NCBI GenBank assembly: GCA_016713645.1
Contig: JADJOU010000003.1
Span: 186,001-250,000 of the forward strand
Source of the DNA: Bacteroidota bacterium
GTDB lineage: Bacteria > Bacteroidota > Bacteroidia > Chitinophagales > JADJOU01
Length of the DNA stretch: 64,000 bases
Direction of reading: 5' to 3'
Made by a program: the position numbers and the translations under genes. Under the pieces are notes generated by a model. That model did not search any database and was not told where the DNA came from. It saw only the letters and a program-made list of their open reading frames with translations. Of this stretch, positions 20,217-30,313 are shown piece after piece. The first letter of the stretch is position 1, and every line of letters starts with the position of its first letter.

Positions 20217-21073
20217 ATGAAAACATTTTTTATTAGAGCCATATCTGGATTCCTATTTGCAGCTGTGGTATTGGGCGCTTTGTATTTCAATCAACACACC
20301 TATGGGGCACTTTTTTAATTGTAAGCATTGGGTGTATCAATGAATACTACAATATCGTCCCTCCATTTTTCAAGCGAGATTCTCCCAAAATCAACCTCTA
20401 CAAATACTTGGGTTTATTGATAGGCACTTTGTTTTTTCTCATCTCGTATTTTATTGCGCTTGGCGTGTTGGATTTGAGATATATGCTACTATTTCCAAGT
20501 CTTTTGCTCTCTTTTTTCATCCTCGAATTATTTATCAATTCAAAAAGACCATTTAGAAATATCGGCATTAATTTAGTGGGGATTATCTATATCTGTACAT
20601 CATTTTCCCTATTACATTATCTAACTTATTATAACGGTCAATATATAGGTCAAATTATTATCGGCATCATATTATGTGTATGGATGAATGATACAGGAGC
20701 CTATGTATTGGGTTCATTGATTGGCAAGCATAAACTGGTGCCAAATATTTCTCCAAACAATACCATTGAAGGTTCTCTAGGTGGGTTAATCGCCACTTTG
20801 TTGACGGCATATTTGGTTTCGACATACTTATCGACCTATCCTGGATTTGAAAATTTACAATTATTGAATTTGATGGGTTGGATGTGTGTTGCCATCATTG
20901 TAATTATATTTGCATCGATGGGAGATTTGGTAGAAAGTCAAATGAAGCGGAGTTTAAAAATAAAAGACAGTGGTTCTATTATGCCCGGACATGGAGGATT
21001 TCTCGATCGATTTGATGCGTTTATATTTGTCATTCCCTTCATTGTGGCCTTTTTTGTATTGTACATAAAGTAA
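20217..21073 (+). CDS. cdsA: Phosphatidate cytidylyltransferase (frame break)
   Basis: Membrane enzyme that makes CDP-diacylglycerol for phospholipid synthesis. ATG 20217 starts 'MKTFFIRAISGFLFAAVVLG'; this frame stops after 'YGALF' at a run of six T residues (20311-20316). Adding one T gives 'GALFLIVSIGCINEYYN' and joins the main frame. The C-terminal CdsA signature 'QMKRSLKIKDSG..MPGHGGFLDRFDA' is complete, and 'WMNDTGAYVLGSLIGKHKL' precedes it. The restored length is about 285 residues with eight hydrophobic segments, normal for CdsA. It ends 5 nt before the next gene. Confidence 0.9.
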
Positions 21074-21078
21074 TTATC

Positions 21079-22275
21079 TTGGAAAGTAAAAAACCGATTA
21101 AGGTACTGCGCATTATCAATCGATTGAATCTAGGGGGCCCAACCTATAATGCTGCATTCTTAACCAAATATCTTGAACCTGAATATGAGACGAGGTTATT
21201 AGCAGGCATGAAAGATGATTCCGAAGCTGGATCAGAGTTTATTACGCAAAATTTAGGGATAGAGCCAATATATGTGCAAGATATGCATCGCTCTATTCAC
21301 CCCATTAAAGATTTCAAATCATTTATAGAGATTCGAAATGCTATAAAAGCATTTAAACCGCAGATAGTGCATACACATGCTGCAAAGGCTGGGGCGATTG
21401 GGCGATTGGCGGCACTGAGCTGCGGTGTGCCAGTAATACTGCATACCTTTCACGGACATATATTTCATTCGTACTTCTCATCGTTTAGCACGAAAGTGTT
21501 TTTATTTATTGAAAGGTATTTGGCAAAGAGGACATCGGGCATTGTCGTTATCAGTAAAATTCAACAAAAGGAGTTATGTGAGGATTATAAAATTTGCGAT
21601 AAATCAAAGGCCCATATCATCCCTTTGGGTTTTGATTTGGCAAAGTACACGACTGACTTAGAATCAAAGCGAAAAGCATTTCGGGCAGAGTTTGGTATCC
21701 ATGACGACGAAATTGTCATTAGTATTATTGGTCGTTTGGTTCCTATAAAAAACCACACGATGTTTCTCGAAGCTTTAGCGTATTTACAAGCGAATACGAA
21801 TAGAAAATTTCGCGCGATGATTGTTGGAGATGGGGAAAACCGCATGAATATTGAGGAGAAGGCCAAATCGCTGGGTCTTAGCTTTGACAATACGGATTTA
21901 CAAAAAACTTGTGCAATTACATTTACATCCTGGAGAAAAGATATAGACGTGATCAATGCTGGTTCGGATATTGTGTGCTTGACATCGTTTAATGAGGGGA
22001 CGCCGGTGAGTTTAATTGAGGCTGCCGCCGCGGGAAAGCCAATTTTAACAACGAATGTGGGTGGAATAGCAGATTTTATAGAGGATGGTCAAAATGGATT
22101 CTTGGTGGAAAGTCGAGACTTGATCAATTTCCAAGAAAAGCTTAAAACCCTTGTGGAGAATGATTCTCTGAGAAATCAGTTCAGCACAACCAATAGTCAA
22201 AAAATTGTAAAGCAATTCTCCTATCAGAGGCTTGTAAGCGATATGAGAGCGCTTTACAAAATGTTATTGAACTAA
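21079..22275 (+). CDS. Family 4 glycosyltransferase
   Basis: A GT-B transferase of 398 residues. The N-terminal nucleotide-fold start 'KVLRIINRLNLGGPTYNAAFL' and acceptor-side 'VHTHAAKAGAIGRLAA' and 'HTFHGHIFHSYF' are followed by the donor half 'IGRLVPIKNHTMFLEAL', 'IVGDGE' and 'NEGTPVSLIEAAAAGKPILTTNVGG', the E-x7-E motif of GT4. The likely start is TTG at 21079, since the conserved first strand begins within ten residues and no ATG precedes it; it sits 5 nt after the cdsA stop. It opens the polysaccharide cluster that follows. Its sugar donor cannot be told. Confidence 0.85.
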   Translation: MESKKPIKVLRIINRLNLGGPTYNAAFLTKYLEPEYETRLLAGMKDDSEAGSEFITQNLGIEPIYVQDMHRSIHPIKDFKSFIEIRNAIKAFKPQIVHTHAAKAGAIGRLAALSCGVPVILHTFHGHIFHSYFSSFSTKVFLFIERYLAKRTSGIVVISKIQQKELCEDYKICDKSKAHIIPLGFDLAKYTTDLESKRKAFRAEFGIHDDEIVISIIGRLVPIKNHTMFLEALAYLQANTNRKFRAMIVGDGENRMNIEEKAKSLGLSFDNTDLQKTCAITFTSWRKDIDVINAGSDIVCLTSFNEGTPVSLIEAAAAGKPILTTNVGGIADFIEDGQNGFLVESRDLINFQEKLKTLVENDSLRNQFSTTNSQKIVKQFSYQRLVSDMRALYKMLLN

Positions 22276-22315
22276 ATATTAATTTTTTGTATAGATTTGC
22301 CCTATCTATTTTGAT

Positions 22316-23033
22316 ATGGCATCTTATTCAAAGCAATTTATATTATTCTTTTTTCTCCCTTATTGGCTTGTTGTCAGTTCTTGCAGAAATGTTTATCCCA
22401 ACACCCTATTCCAAAATGAGAATTACGTTCCCGTCGCTCCCAAATTGGAGGCGATAAAAGACGCATATATTATCAAAGAAGGGGACGAATTGAGTATCAA
22501 GGTATATTCCCGCAATGGAATGAACTTGGTAGACGTTTTAAAAGAGTCTAGCGTATCGGTCAATACAACGACATTCTTAGTGGATATGAATGGCATGTGC
22601 GATCTTCCAGTAATCGGCTATTATAAAGTAAGCGGCTTTAAAGAGGCAGAATTAAAAGCTGAATCTGAAGATAGAAAACAGAAGGGCATTTGTATTTACA
22701 TGATCTCAAGGAAGCATTGTATCATTGAATAAAGCCCCAACAAATCTCATTGAGGTTCTTGCTAAAGCTGGCGGCATAGATCGAACTTTGAAAGCATACA
22801 ATATAAAAATAATCAGAGGAAGTTTAAAGAACCCAGAAGTCTATCAAGTAGATTTGTCTACAATGAAGGGTATGACTACAGCGGATTTAACAATTCAAAC
22901 AAATGATATTGTCTATGTAGAAGAGTATAAAAGACCAGTATACCATGCGATTGTAGACATTGCTCCGATTATAACACTGCCTTTATCCATGGCCACGTTG
23001 ATTGTAGCGCTAATTACGAATTTAAAAAGATAA
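22316..23033 (+). CDS. Polysaccharide export lipoprotein (Wza-like), damaged
   Basis: Outer-membrane exporter subunit with a lipobox ('VVSSC', Cys23), the polysaccharide-export domain ('DAYIIKEGDELSIKVYSRNG', 'LVDMNGMCDLPVIGYYKVSG') and an SLBB domain ('KAPTNLIEVLAKAGGIDRT'). The short C-terminal hydrophobic segment is typical of Bacteroidota Wza-like proteins. The middle is damaged near 22650-22715: the first frame runs off-track after 'AELKA', and about 20 expected residues are absent. The rest continues as 'IENRRAFVFT', an in-frame TGA (22702-22704), then 'SQGSIVSLNKAP'. Both a small deletion and a stop are therefore present. Location before the BY-kinase gene confirms the role. Confidence 0.8.
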
Positions 23034-23042
23034 GGCAGATTC

Positions 23043-25448
23043 ATGGAGAATTATAAAGACACCAGTGATTTTCTTAATGATGCGATTGAAGATTTTAACC
23101 TCAATCTATTTAAGTATGTTCTTAAAAAATCCATTATATGGATTATTCTATTGTTCATTCTTTGTTTGGGCGGAGGATTTTTGGTAATTAGATATTCAGA
23201 GCGCATCTATGAAGCGTCTGCTAGTCTAATTCTCAAGAAGACGCCAGAGACCATGAAAGTACTAGGCGTAGAGAGCATTTTGCAGGCAGATGATGCCGAG
23301 ATCTATAGAGAAATTCAACTTTTAAAATCCTCTATGATGATTCATAGAGTACTCGATTCCCTTCCGCTAGCTGTCAGCTACTTCAACAAAGGAAGAACAG
23401 GACTCGTCTCTTCAGAGATGTATAAAACAAGTCCATTTGAAGTGTCGATCATTAAGATTAAAAATACGCAGATATTGGATGAAGTCATAAAATTGAAATT
23501 CTAAATCCCCATTCATATCGATTAGAATATCTTTTCAATGATGAAACAATAGAGCTAAAAGGGGAAATTTAATGTCCCCATTGTCGGGAAACATTTTGAG
23601 ATTAAGATAAAAAAGACGGGAGTTGAATTGGAGCGCCCAAATTTGTATTTTATCATCAACAATGAAGATAATCAAATTGCCCATTTTATTTCTAAACTTG
23701 ATGTATCTCAAGTTGTTCCCCAAACACAATCTTTACAAATCAAATTAAAGGATGCAAATACGCTTAAAGCATTAGATTTCACTACCGCTTTAATAAATTC
23801 ATTTATCTCTTTTGACAAGGAGCGAAAAGTGGAGAGTGTTGGAAGTATTTTGCGCTTCTTGCGCCATCAAATTGACACATTTGGAACTCGGTATGAAACC
23901 ATTCGAGACACTTCAAACAATTCATCACTTGCTACCGTATTCTCTCCAGATGTTCAAATCAAAGAAATATTTGACAATCTAAAATCGATACAAGAGAAAA
24001 TAGAAATTTTAGAAGTTCAAGCTTCGACATTAAAAGCAATCAGACAAAGCAGAGATAAGTCATTAGAATCTTACTTTGGTATTTTTGCCTATTCAAAAAT
24101 GGGTGTTTTATCCGATCATTTTTTCACGGTATTGAACGAGTTGAAGGAATATCAGAAACAGAAGGAGCAATTATTGCTTGATTATAAACCAAACAATCCA
24201 AGTATTATTTCCATCAATGAGAAAATTGATAAAACATTGGAGAGTTTGCAATTTCAAATTCAGAAAAGCCTGCAAACCACTCAGGCTGAAAAAGATGCAT
24301 TAAAGCAGAAATACAATGATTTAAACAATAAATTACTCGCAATTCCCGGAACTGCGATGGAATATGATCGCTTTAAAAAAGAGAATGACAATAGCGAGAA
24401 ATTCTTCTTCAATTTATTGGATAAGCAATCACAATATTTAGTAGCGGAGGCGGGAATTGTATCCGATTATATTATTCTCACACCGCCCATGTGTTCTTCA
24501 ATCCCTGTTTTTCCGCAAGTGAAAACAATTCGATTGATTTCAATTATTCTGTTTTTATTTCTCACTTTAGGTTTGATATTGATGCGATATTTGATGTATC
24601 AATTTGTCACATCGATTAAAGACATCAAGAAAAGAATAAAAGCGCCTGTGCTCGGTGTAATCCCGAAGTACAATGAAGAGAACATGGCTAGGTCGAAAAT
24701 AGTTGTTACGATCAACCCTAAATCTAAAATATCTGAATCCTTTAGAGGAATTAGAGCAAATGTTCAATTTATTTCAACGAATGATGCTTGCAAGGTTATA
24801 GCAACCACTTCTACGATTCCAGGAGAAGGTAAAACCTTTGTGAATATCAATTTAGCGGCCATCCATTCGGTATTGGACAAGAAAGTTTTGTTGATAGACT
24901 TAGACATGCGTAAACCGCGTTTGGCCAAGATTTTTGGGATTCAGGCGACGAGCGGAATGAGTACGATATTAAGTGGGCAGACTGATTTTAAAAATTGCAT
25001 AACACCGACAAACTTCAAAAATCTAGATGTAATTGTTTCAGGTCCAGTGCCTCCAAATCCATCAGAATTGATTTTAAATAACAACCTCGACGCAGTTATT
25101 GCTGAACTCAAAAAGAGCTATGATTTTATTTTTTATTGATACCCGCCAATTGGCTTGGTTACTGATGCCATGGAGTTACTGTCGAAGGCAGATGTTCCTC
25201 TTTACGTTGTGCGTGCAGATTATACGCGAAAAGAATTTTTAGGAAATATCGATCGATTGATTGTTGAAAATAAATTAACAAAACTATCGATTGTCGTCAA
25301 TGACTTTGGGAGAGGAGCATCAGGAGAAATGTATGAATACGGATATGGATATGGTTACACCTATAGTCAAGGTGAAGGATATTATACAGATGATAGAAAA
25401 TCTAAAAAAGAGAGTATTTGGTCATACCTCAAAAATTGGAAACTATAA
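23043..25448 (+). CDS. Wzc-like polysaccharide co-polymerase with BY-kinase (frame breaks)
   Basis: Inner-membrane chain-length regulator fused to a bacterial tyrosine kinase, about 800 residues. Segments in order: N-terminal helix and Wzz domain (23043-23504, 'YEASASLILKK'), coiled coil, second membrane helix near 24530-24600, then the kinase with Walker A 'PGEGKT' (24819-24836), Walker A' 'LLIDLDMRKPRL' and Walker B, read across a break as 'FIFIDTPPIG'. The C-terminus ends in a Tyr cluster ('YEYGYGYGYTY...YY'), the autophosphorylation tail. Breaks lie near 23500, 23567 and 25130-25145; the last is a paired indel (one T too many, one C too few). It follows the Wza-like gene by 9 nt. Confidence 0.88.
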
Positions 25449-26541
25449 TGGAATTTAATTATCCGCATTATTAATTTTTATTGGCATTCTTTCCGTTGTG
25501 TCTTCTGCACTCATCAATTGGCTATTGCTTAAATTCTCTATTCATTTGGGGGTCAGAAATAATGACGATTTAAATCAAGTGCGTTGGAGTGCGACGACCA
25601 AGCCCTCTTTAGGTGGATTTTCTTTGTATTTTGTATTTTTATTTATTGTATCCATCGCTGGTTTTTTAAGAGATATTAATGATCCCACTTTCAATAAATA
25701 TATGATTGGGATTATCGTTGCCAGCACTTTAGGTTTTATTATAGGATTGGCAGATGACACCTACAATACGAATCCCTTGGTAAAATTTATAGGTCAACTC
25801 ACTTGCGCATTCATCCTAATTGGATCTGATATTTATATTCGTGTTTTAGGAATCCCCGCATTTGATTATTTAATTACTATTATTTGGGTCATTGGCCTAA
25901 TGAATTCAATCAATATGTTGGACAATATGGATGGCATAACAGCATCGATTTCTTGCTCGATTATAGTCATTACATTTATAATCGCTGCGTATAGCGGAGC
26001 GAATGATATCTGCACTTCTATCGTTTTAATAGGTGAATTGGGCGCTTTAATTGGATTTCTTATTTTTAATTGGAATCCATCAAAAATGTATATGGGCGAT
26101 ACGGGATCACAATTTCTAGGTGTATTTCTCGCTGCTATTAGCATGATGTTTCATTGGGGTTTTAAGGATATTGCAGATGCTCCTCCTTTTCAATTTAAGC
26201 AGTTTGTTATCCCCATGTTGGTTTTTATTGTTCCCTTAATTGATACCATGACCGTAACCATAAGAAGGTTGATGCGAAAGCAATCGCCATTTGTAGGAGG
26301 GAGAGACCACATTACACATCATCTTGCCTATTTAGGTTTGAAAGATAGAAATGTGGCTATTGTATTATTGCTTATCAGCCTTATCTCCTTCCCTATTGTA
26401 ATTTTTCTCATTCAAACGCTTGTCTGGAAGCAAGAATACACATTATTTGCCTTTGCCTATTTTATTCTTTTGTTTTTAATTATCCAAGTATTATACAATA
26501 AGGGCAAAGATTTAAACGCTCAAAAAAATCAGACAAAGTGA
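25448..26541 (+). CDS. WecA/MraY-family undecaprenyl-phosphate sugar-1-phosphate transferase
   Basis: Polytopic enzyme that starts lipid-linked polymer synthesis by moving a sugar-1-phosphate onto undecaprenyl phosphate. Motifs are 'TKPSLGGFSLYF', 'GLADDTYNTNPLVKF', 'NMLDNMDGI', 'MYMGDTGSQFLG' and the His motif 'GGRDHITHHLAYLGL'. The main frame opens at 25498, but membrane sequence extends upstream to ATG 25448, whose A overlaps the Wzc stop (TAATG). One extra A near 25457 joins them ('MEFKLSALLIFIGILS'). The restored length is about 364 residues. It is probably the initiating enzyme of the cluster's polymer; the sugar is unknown. Confidence 0.85.
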
Positions 26542-27026
26542 TCTCAATCATTCGAAATTTTTTCCTACAGAAAACAATTCGAAGCACTCCACTTAGATTA
26601 ATTCTAAACGCTTATCCCCCTTTCATATTTTCTCGTATTCACATAATGAAAATATCTGAGGATCTCATGCATTTTGAAGTTCGAATCAGGCGAAGCTGGA
26701 TGAATAAAAATTTAGCATCTTCGATCTTTGGCGGCAGCATATTTAGCACGGTAGATCCGTTTTATCCCATCATGTATTGGATTTATTTTCACAAGCAAAA
26801 AAAGCCGGTGATTGTTTGGTTGAAAGAGGCAAATATTAAATACATCAAACCTGCCTATACAGATTTACATGTTCGGTTTGACCTAACTGAATTAGATTTA
26901 AACGAGGTAGCGAGCAATTTAAACAAAGGGAATTCATATCAAAAAAAACATGATATTCAAATACTCAATAATAGAGAAGAATTAGTAGCTTTGGCTGAGC
27001 TTATTGTTTATTTAAAATCTAAATAG
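26538..27026 (+). CDS. DUF4442 hotdog-fold protein, putative thioesterase
   Basis: 162 residues matching the DUF4442/YiiD-type hotdog family: 'PPFIFSRIHIMKISEDLMHFEVRIRRSWMNKN' and 'SSIFGGSIFSTVDPFYPIMYW', where the 'GxxFGGxxxxxxDP' helix is the hotdog signature. Related proteins act on acyl-CoA or acyl-ACP, but no substrate is established for DUF4442. The start is GTG at 26538 in a 4-nt overlap (GTGA) with the WecA-like stop, so it is translationally coupled to the polysaccharide cluster. That coupling hints at acyl decoration of the polymer or its carrier, but this is speculation. Confidence 0.7.
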   Translation: MISIIRNFFLQKTIRSTPLRLILNAYPPFIFSRIHIMKISEDLMHFEVRIRRSWMNKNLASSIFGGSIFSTVDPFYPIMYWIYFHKQKKPVIVWLKEANIKYIKPAYTDLHVRFDLTELDLNEVASNLNKGNSYQKKHDIQILNNREELVALAELIVYLKSK

Positions 27027-27064
27027 TTATTCAAGAAATTCATCATAAAAAAATATTATTCTGC

Positions 27065-28038
27065 GTGCTGAACTGGGGCATGGGACATGCCACGCGAAGT
27101 GCTGCCATTATCAAAAAGCTACAGCACCAAGACAATGAAATCGTCATTGCCTCCGATAGCGACTCATTATCTTTTTTAAAGTCTAAATTTCCGAATTGCA
27201 AGCACATTGAGCTCCCCCCATATCATATTAAATATCCAAGTCGCTGGCCATTTTGGCTCTCATTTCTGAGTCAGTTGCCAAAAATAAATCGCGCAATTGT
27301 CGCTGAAAAGAAACAGATACAAAAAATTATTGCTGCTGAACATTTTGACCTGATTATCTCTGACAATCGCTTTGGATGTATTCACCAAAAGTCAAATCTA
27401 TATTAATAACGCATCAGATTAATATCCAATCGCGCTATTTGTTGAGTCGAAAATTGGTCAATTATTTCAATCATAAGTTTATTAAAGCATTTGATGAGAT
27501 TTGGATTCCCGACAATCACGAAAGCACCCATTCAGGGGTATTATCCATCAGTCATATTGCAACAACAAAAAAATTTATAGGCATACAATCTATCCTGCCG
27601 GCTTCTGAAAAAAAACAGGAAGCACCTTCAATAGATTATCTCATTATAATTTCTGGCCCTGAGCCAGCGAGAAGCATTTTTGAAAAAAAAATACTGCACA
27701 ATTTACGTCAAAACGATATCTCCATTACTATCCTCGGGGGCAAATTAAACCATAGCTCCGAAGTATCCATTCCATCCAATGTTCATTATATTCCCTTTGC
27801 CGATCATGAAAAAATTGCAGCCCTAATTTATAAATCCAAGACGATCATATGCCGAGCTGGTTACAGCACATTGATGGATATCGCTCATATGAATTATGAT
27901 GGCAATGTTATTTTAGTAGCGACCAAAGGACAGACAGAACAGGAATATTTAGCCCTTTTGCACAGCAGCAAACCGAACCACTTGGCAATGAGTGAAAAAA
28001 AATTCTTTACAGAATTCCCTAATTTAAAATTAGCTTAA
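27065..28038 (+). CDS. MurG-like (GT28-type) glycosyltransferase, frame break
   Basis: The N-terminal 'VLNWGMGHATRSAAI' is the glycine-rich loop of MurG-type GT-B enzymes, and the C-terminal half shows 'ICRAGYSTLMDIAHM' and 'KGQTEQEYLA', the donor-site region. The frame breaks near 27390; one added T makes 'SDNRFGCYSPKVKSILITHQINI', which is continuous. The start is uncertain: coding sequence seems to extend upstream of the GTG at 27065 ('IQEIHHKKILFC') with no standard start codon before a stop, so one more base error is likely near 27035. The restored protein is about 330 residues. It lies last in the polysaccharide cluster. Confidence 0.7.
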
Positions 28039-28174
28039 TTGAAGTAAATTTTCCAACGCTTGATTTTATTGCATGAAGATATTAGAAAACTGATGAAAAA
28101 TGTTTAATAGCAATTAAATTCCCCGTTAAAAAGGACGACCGTTACAAATTTTTTTTATTAAACAAAAAAATCTC

Positions 28175-28205
28175 TTGGTCGTAAGAGCAAGTATTTTTAT
28201 CTTGT
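28175..28205 (+). promoter_or_regulatory. Bacteroidota promoter for the small secreted gene
   Basis: TTGG at 28175-28178, a 19-nt spacer, and TATCTTGT at 28198-28205 (7 of 8 to TAnnTTTG), 13 nt before the ATG at 28218. The sequence from 28039 to here holds no gene. Confidence 0.5.
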
Positions 28206-28217
28206 CAAAAAAAAATC

Positions 28218-28589
28218 ATGAAACAATTTATCTATTTATTATTTGCCGCTTTTATCCTTTTTAATTCAAACGAAACAGCAGCAAACTCTGACAGAGATGA
28301 TAGCACAAAAAAAACGAAGACTAAAGGAAAAGGGAAGAAGGAGTATAAGGAGAAAAAGGACGACGATGATGACCACAAAAAAAGCAAAGAAGTCAAAGAG
28401 CACAAAGACAATCGAAATGGGGATAAGAACACGCCAAATAAATATGGCCACAAAAAAGATGGAAGAACTAAAACAGGCGATCCTGTAGAAAAGGAAAAGA
28501 AAGGGCCTAATGGAGAGACGGTATATAAAGGAGAGCGCGGAGGGAAATATTATTTAGATGCTAAAGGAAATAAAATCTACTTAAAATAA
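28218..28589 (+). CDS. Small secreted, highly charged protein with PBCV-type basic adaptor tail
   Basis: 123 residues. A clear signal peptide (MKQFIYLLFAAFILFNSNETAA) is followed by about 65 residues almost wholly of Lys, Asp, Glu, Arg and Gly. It ends in 'GPNGETVYKGERGGKYYLDAKGNKIYL', which resembles the short 'basic adaptor' domain (GPRGGKYY.n.nGkKvY) known from chlorovirus PBCV-1 and found as a C-terminal module in diverse bacterial secreted proteins. I infer an exported protein with a binding tail; no enzymatic function is visible. It has its own promoter and terminator, hence is a monocistronic unit. Codon use in the charged stretch is A-rich. Confidence 0.65.
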   Translation: MKQFIYLLFAAFILFNSNETAANSDRDDSTKKTKTKGKGKKEYKEKKDDDDDHKKSKEVKEHKDNRNGDKNTPNKYGHKKDGRTKTGDPVEKEKKGPNGETVYKGERGGKYYLDAKGNKIYLK

Positions 28590-28595
28590 AATCGA

Positions 28596-28625
28596 AGCCA
28601 TCATGTAATTCATGGTGGTTTTTTT
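28596..28625 (+). terminator. Intrinsic terminator
   Basis: AGCCATCATG (28596-28605) pairs with CATGGTGGTT (28611-28620), including two G-T pairs, around a TAATT loop and is followed by a T-run to 28625. It ends the transcript of the small secreted gene. Confidence 0.8.
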
Positions 28626-28636
28626 AATATCCAATA

Positions 28637-28939
28637 ATGTTATTTATCTATCTGCTCAAACTTTCACCTCATTTTCAGGAGGAATCTAATTGGGATGAAG
28701 CAAGTAATCTTATCATTGAATCGCATTTTTCATATCTAAAATCTTTACATAAGGAAGGGAAGGCAACATTTGTCGGCAGGACCGATTACCCATTAGATCA
28801 TGCGGACTTATTTGGCATATGTGTTCTAGAAGTTGAAGGAGAGCTCGAAGCTAAAGAAATCATGCAAAATGACCCTGCAGTAAAAAATGGAATTATGCAT
28901 GCTAAAATTCATCCTTTCAAAACAATTTTTTCAAATTGA
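28637..28939 (+). CDS. YciI-like small protein
   Basis: 100 residues of the YciI/ferredoxin-like dimeric fold: 'FIYLLKLSPHF', a conserved His in 'IIESHFSYLKSLHKEGK', 'FVGRTDYPLDHADLFGICVLEVEGELEAKEIMQNDPAVKNGIMHAKIHPF'. The 'A..i...DP.v..gi...ei.pf' ending is characteristic. YciI proteins are putative small enzymes with a His-Asp pair, but no reaction is established. The gene starts 11 nt after a terminator; no clear promoter is seen. Confidence 0.75.
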   Translation: MLFIYLLKLSPHFQEESNWDEASNLIIESHFSYLKSLHKEGKATFVGRTDYPLDHADLFGICVLEVEGELEAKEIMQNDPAVKNGIMHAKIHPFKTIFSN

Positions 28940-28993
28940 TATTGTATAATTCAAAAATTGGCTATACTTTCACATCAAATTAAAGTAATTACT

Positions 28994-29167
28994 ATGGGAC
29001 TCGGTGGACTCAACAACAGCAATCAAAAAGGAAAAAAGAAAAAACTAGAAAAAGGAAGTGTTGACGCAAACAAAATGAAGGAAGTCAATAACAGCACGGC
29101 TAAAATTCAGACAAAATCGAATAATAGCGCTGCGAATAGATCTAGAGGTGCGCAAAGAGGAAGTTAA
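28994..29167 (+). CDS. Small basic protein, unknown
   Basis: ATG 28994 encodes 57 residues ('MGLGGLNNSNQKGKKKK...') rich in Lys, Asn, Ser and Gly and ending 'RSRGAQRGS'. It has no signal peptide and no known domain. The composition suggests an unstructured nucleic-acid- or ribosome-associated protein, but nothing confirms this. The upstream in-frame extension to 28958 uses a non-standard start and looks unlikely. It is convergent with the agmatinase-family gene. Confidence 0.4.
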   Translation: MGLGGLNNSNQKGKKKKLEKGSVDANKMKEVNNSTAKIQTKSNNSAANRSRGAQRGS

Positions 29168-29242
29168 TTAGCACTGAATGCTCTTTTAAAAAATTCCCTA
29201 AATTGCATTATTTGTGATACTCAATCACACACCAACTTCATG

Positions 29243-30274
29243 TTAATCTGCCAATAATGTGCCACATAGACGATATAGTACTCTAGCACCTACGTTTCCA
29301 TCCCATTCACTGTCTCCCACTTCATTTAAATCAAAGGAAATTATTTTTTTTCCTGATTTTTTAACCGCATTGATTAGATAGAATACTTGATCTATTTCTA
29401 GACCGCCCGCGACAGGGGTTCCAGTATTGGGGCAATAGGAAGGGTTCAATCCATCGATATCAAAACTGATATATACATGCTGTGGCAAAGTAGAAACTAT
29501 CTTATCACAGATAGATTTCCATGATTCGCCGCTATGCAATTTATCTTTTAGCTTCCGATCGTAGAAAATTTCGATTCGATTATCAGACTGAGCGGCGTAA
29601 TCCTTTTCCTCTTCGCAAAAATCGCGTATGCCAACTTGAACGAGCTTCTTGATGCTTGTTGAGTTTAGAACATTGTACATGATAGATGCGTGAGAATATT
29701 TGAATCCTTCATAGGCCACTCTCAAATCACAATGTGCATCGATTTGCAGTATCCCCATTTCTGGAAATTCGTGACTCAATGCTTGAATTATTCCAAGCGG
29801 TGTGCTGTGATCGCCTCCCAAAAGGGCCAGCTTCTTCCCGTGCTTAATATATTTTGATGCTTGTTCGTATACCCAATGTCTCATTTCTTCGCAGACAGCA
29901 TTTATCTTCTCTGTATTGGCAAGAATGATTGCATTCGTTTTTGGGTCTACCCCTGACTCCAACAATTTGATTATTTCAACTGCCAATACGCGATGTTTCT
30001 TAGAGAGATTTTGAATCTCCGAAGATATTTCCATCATAAAAATCCCTCGCTGCCAAAAATTCCCATAATCTAAATCATATAAATCCACTTGAGTAGATGC
30101 GTCTAAAATTGCTTGTGGGCCTTTGGAAGTGCCGCCGCCATATGAAACGGTCACATCCCACGGCACTGGGATAATCACCAATTCGCTCTCGTCAAAGTTA
30201 CAAGGCAATCCAAACAAATTACCATTTGAAACACCAATATCATTTGGATTGAAATCCTGAAAAGACATACTCAT
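29243..30274 (-). CDS. Agmatinase/arginase-family ureohydrolase
   Basis: A 343-residue binuclear manganese hydrolase. The metal ligands are complete: 'GGDHS' (153-157), 'DAHCD' (179-183), and 'SFDIDGLNP' (Asp272, Asp274). 'TPVAGGLE' follows as in the family. Bacteroidota members of this size are usually annotated as agmatinase or formimidoylglutamase; sequence inspection cannot choose between guanidino substrates. It would release urea or formamide in the cytoplasm. It is followed upstream on the same strand by the OmpA-like gene, with which it may form an operon (39-nt gap). Confidence 0.85.
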   Translation of the reverse strand: MSMSFQDFNPNDIGVSNGNLFGLPCNFDESELVIIPVPWDVTVSYGGGTSKGPQAILDASTQVDLYDLDYGNFWQRGIFMMEISSEIQNLSKKHRVLAVEIIKLLESGVDPKTNAIILANTEKINAVCEEMRHWVYEQASKYIKHGKKLALLGGDHSTPLGIIQALSHEFPEMGILQIDAHCDLRVAYEGFKYSHASIMYNVLNSTSIKKLVQVGIRDFCEEEKDYAAQSDNRIEIFYDRKLKDKLHSGESWKSICDKIVSTLPQHVYISFDIDGLNPSYCPNTGTPVAGGLEIDQVFYLINAVKKSGKKIISFDLNEVGDSEWDGNVGARVLYRLCGTLLAD

Positions 30275-30313
30275 TATTTTTTAAGATTGAATTATACATC
30301 AAATGCGCATGCG

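Noticed and set aside
22702..22704. TGA reassigned as an amino acid
   Set aside because: TGA is used as a normal stop at sensible gene ends (GGGPS, WecA-like), and the other stops also occur in frame.
28232..28453. Antisense Leu/Phe/Ser-rich ORFs opposite the charge-rich secreted gene
   Set aside because: They are the complement of the Lys/Asp/Glu codons, so they mirror the real gene.
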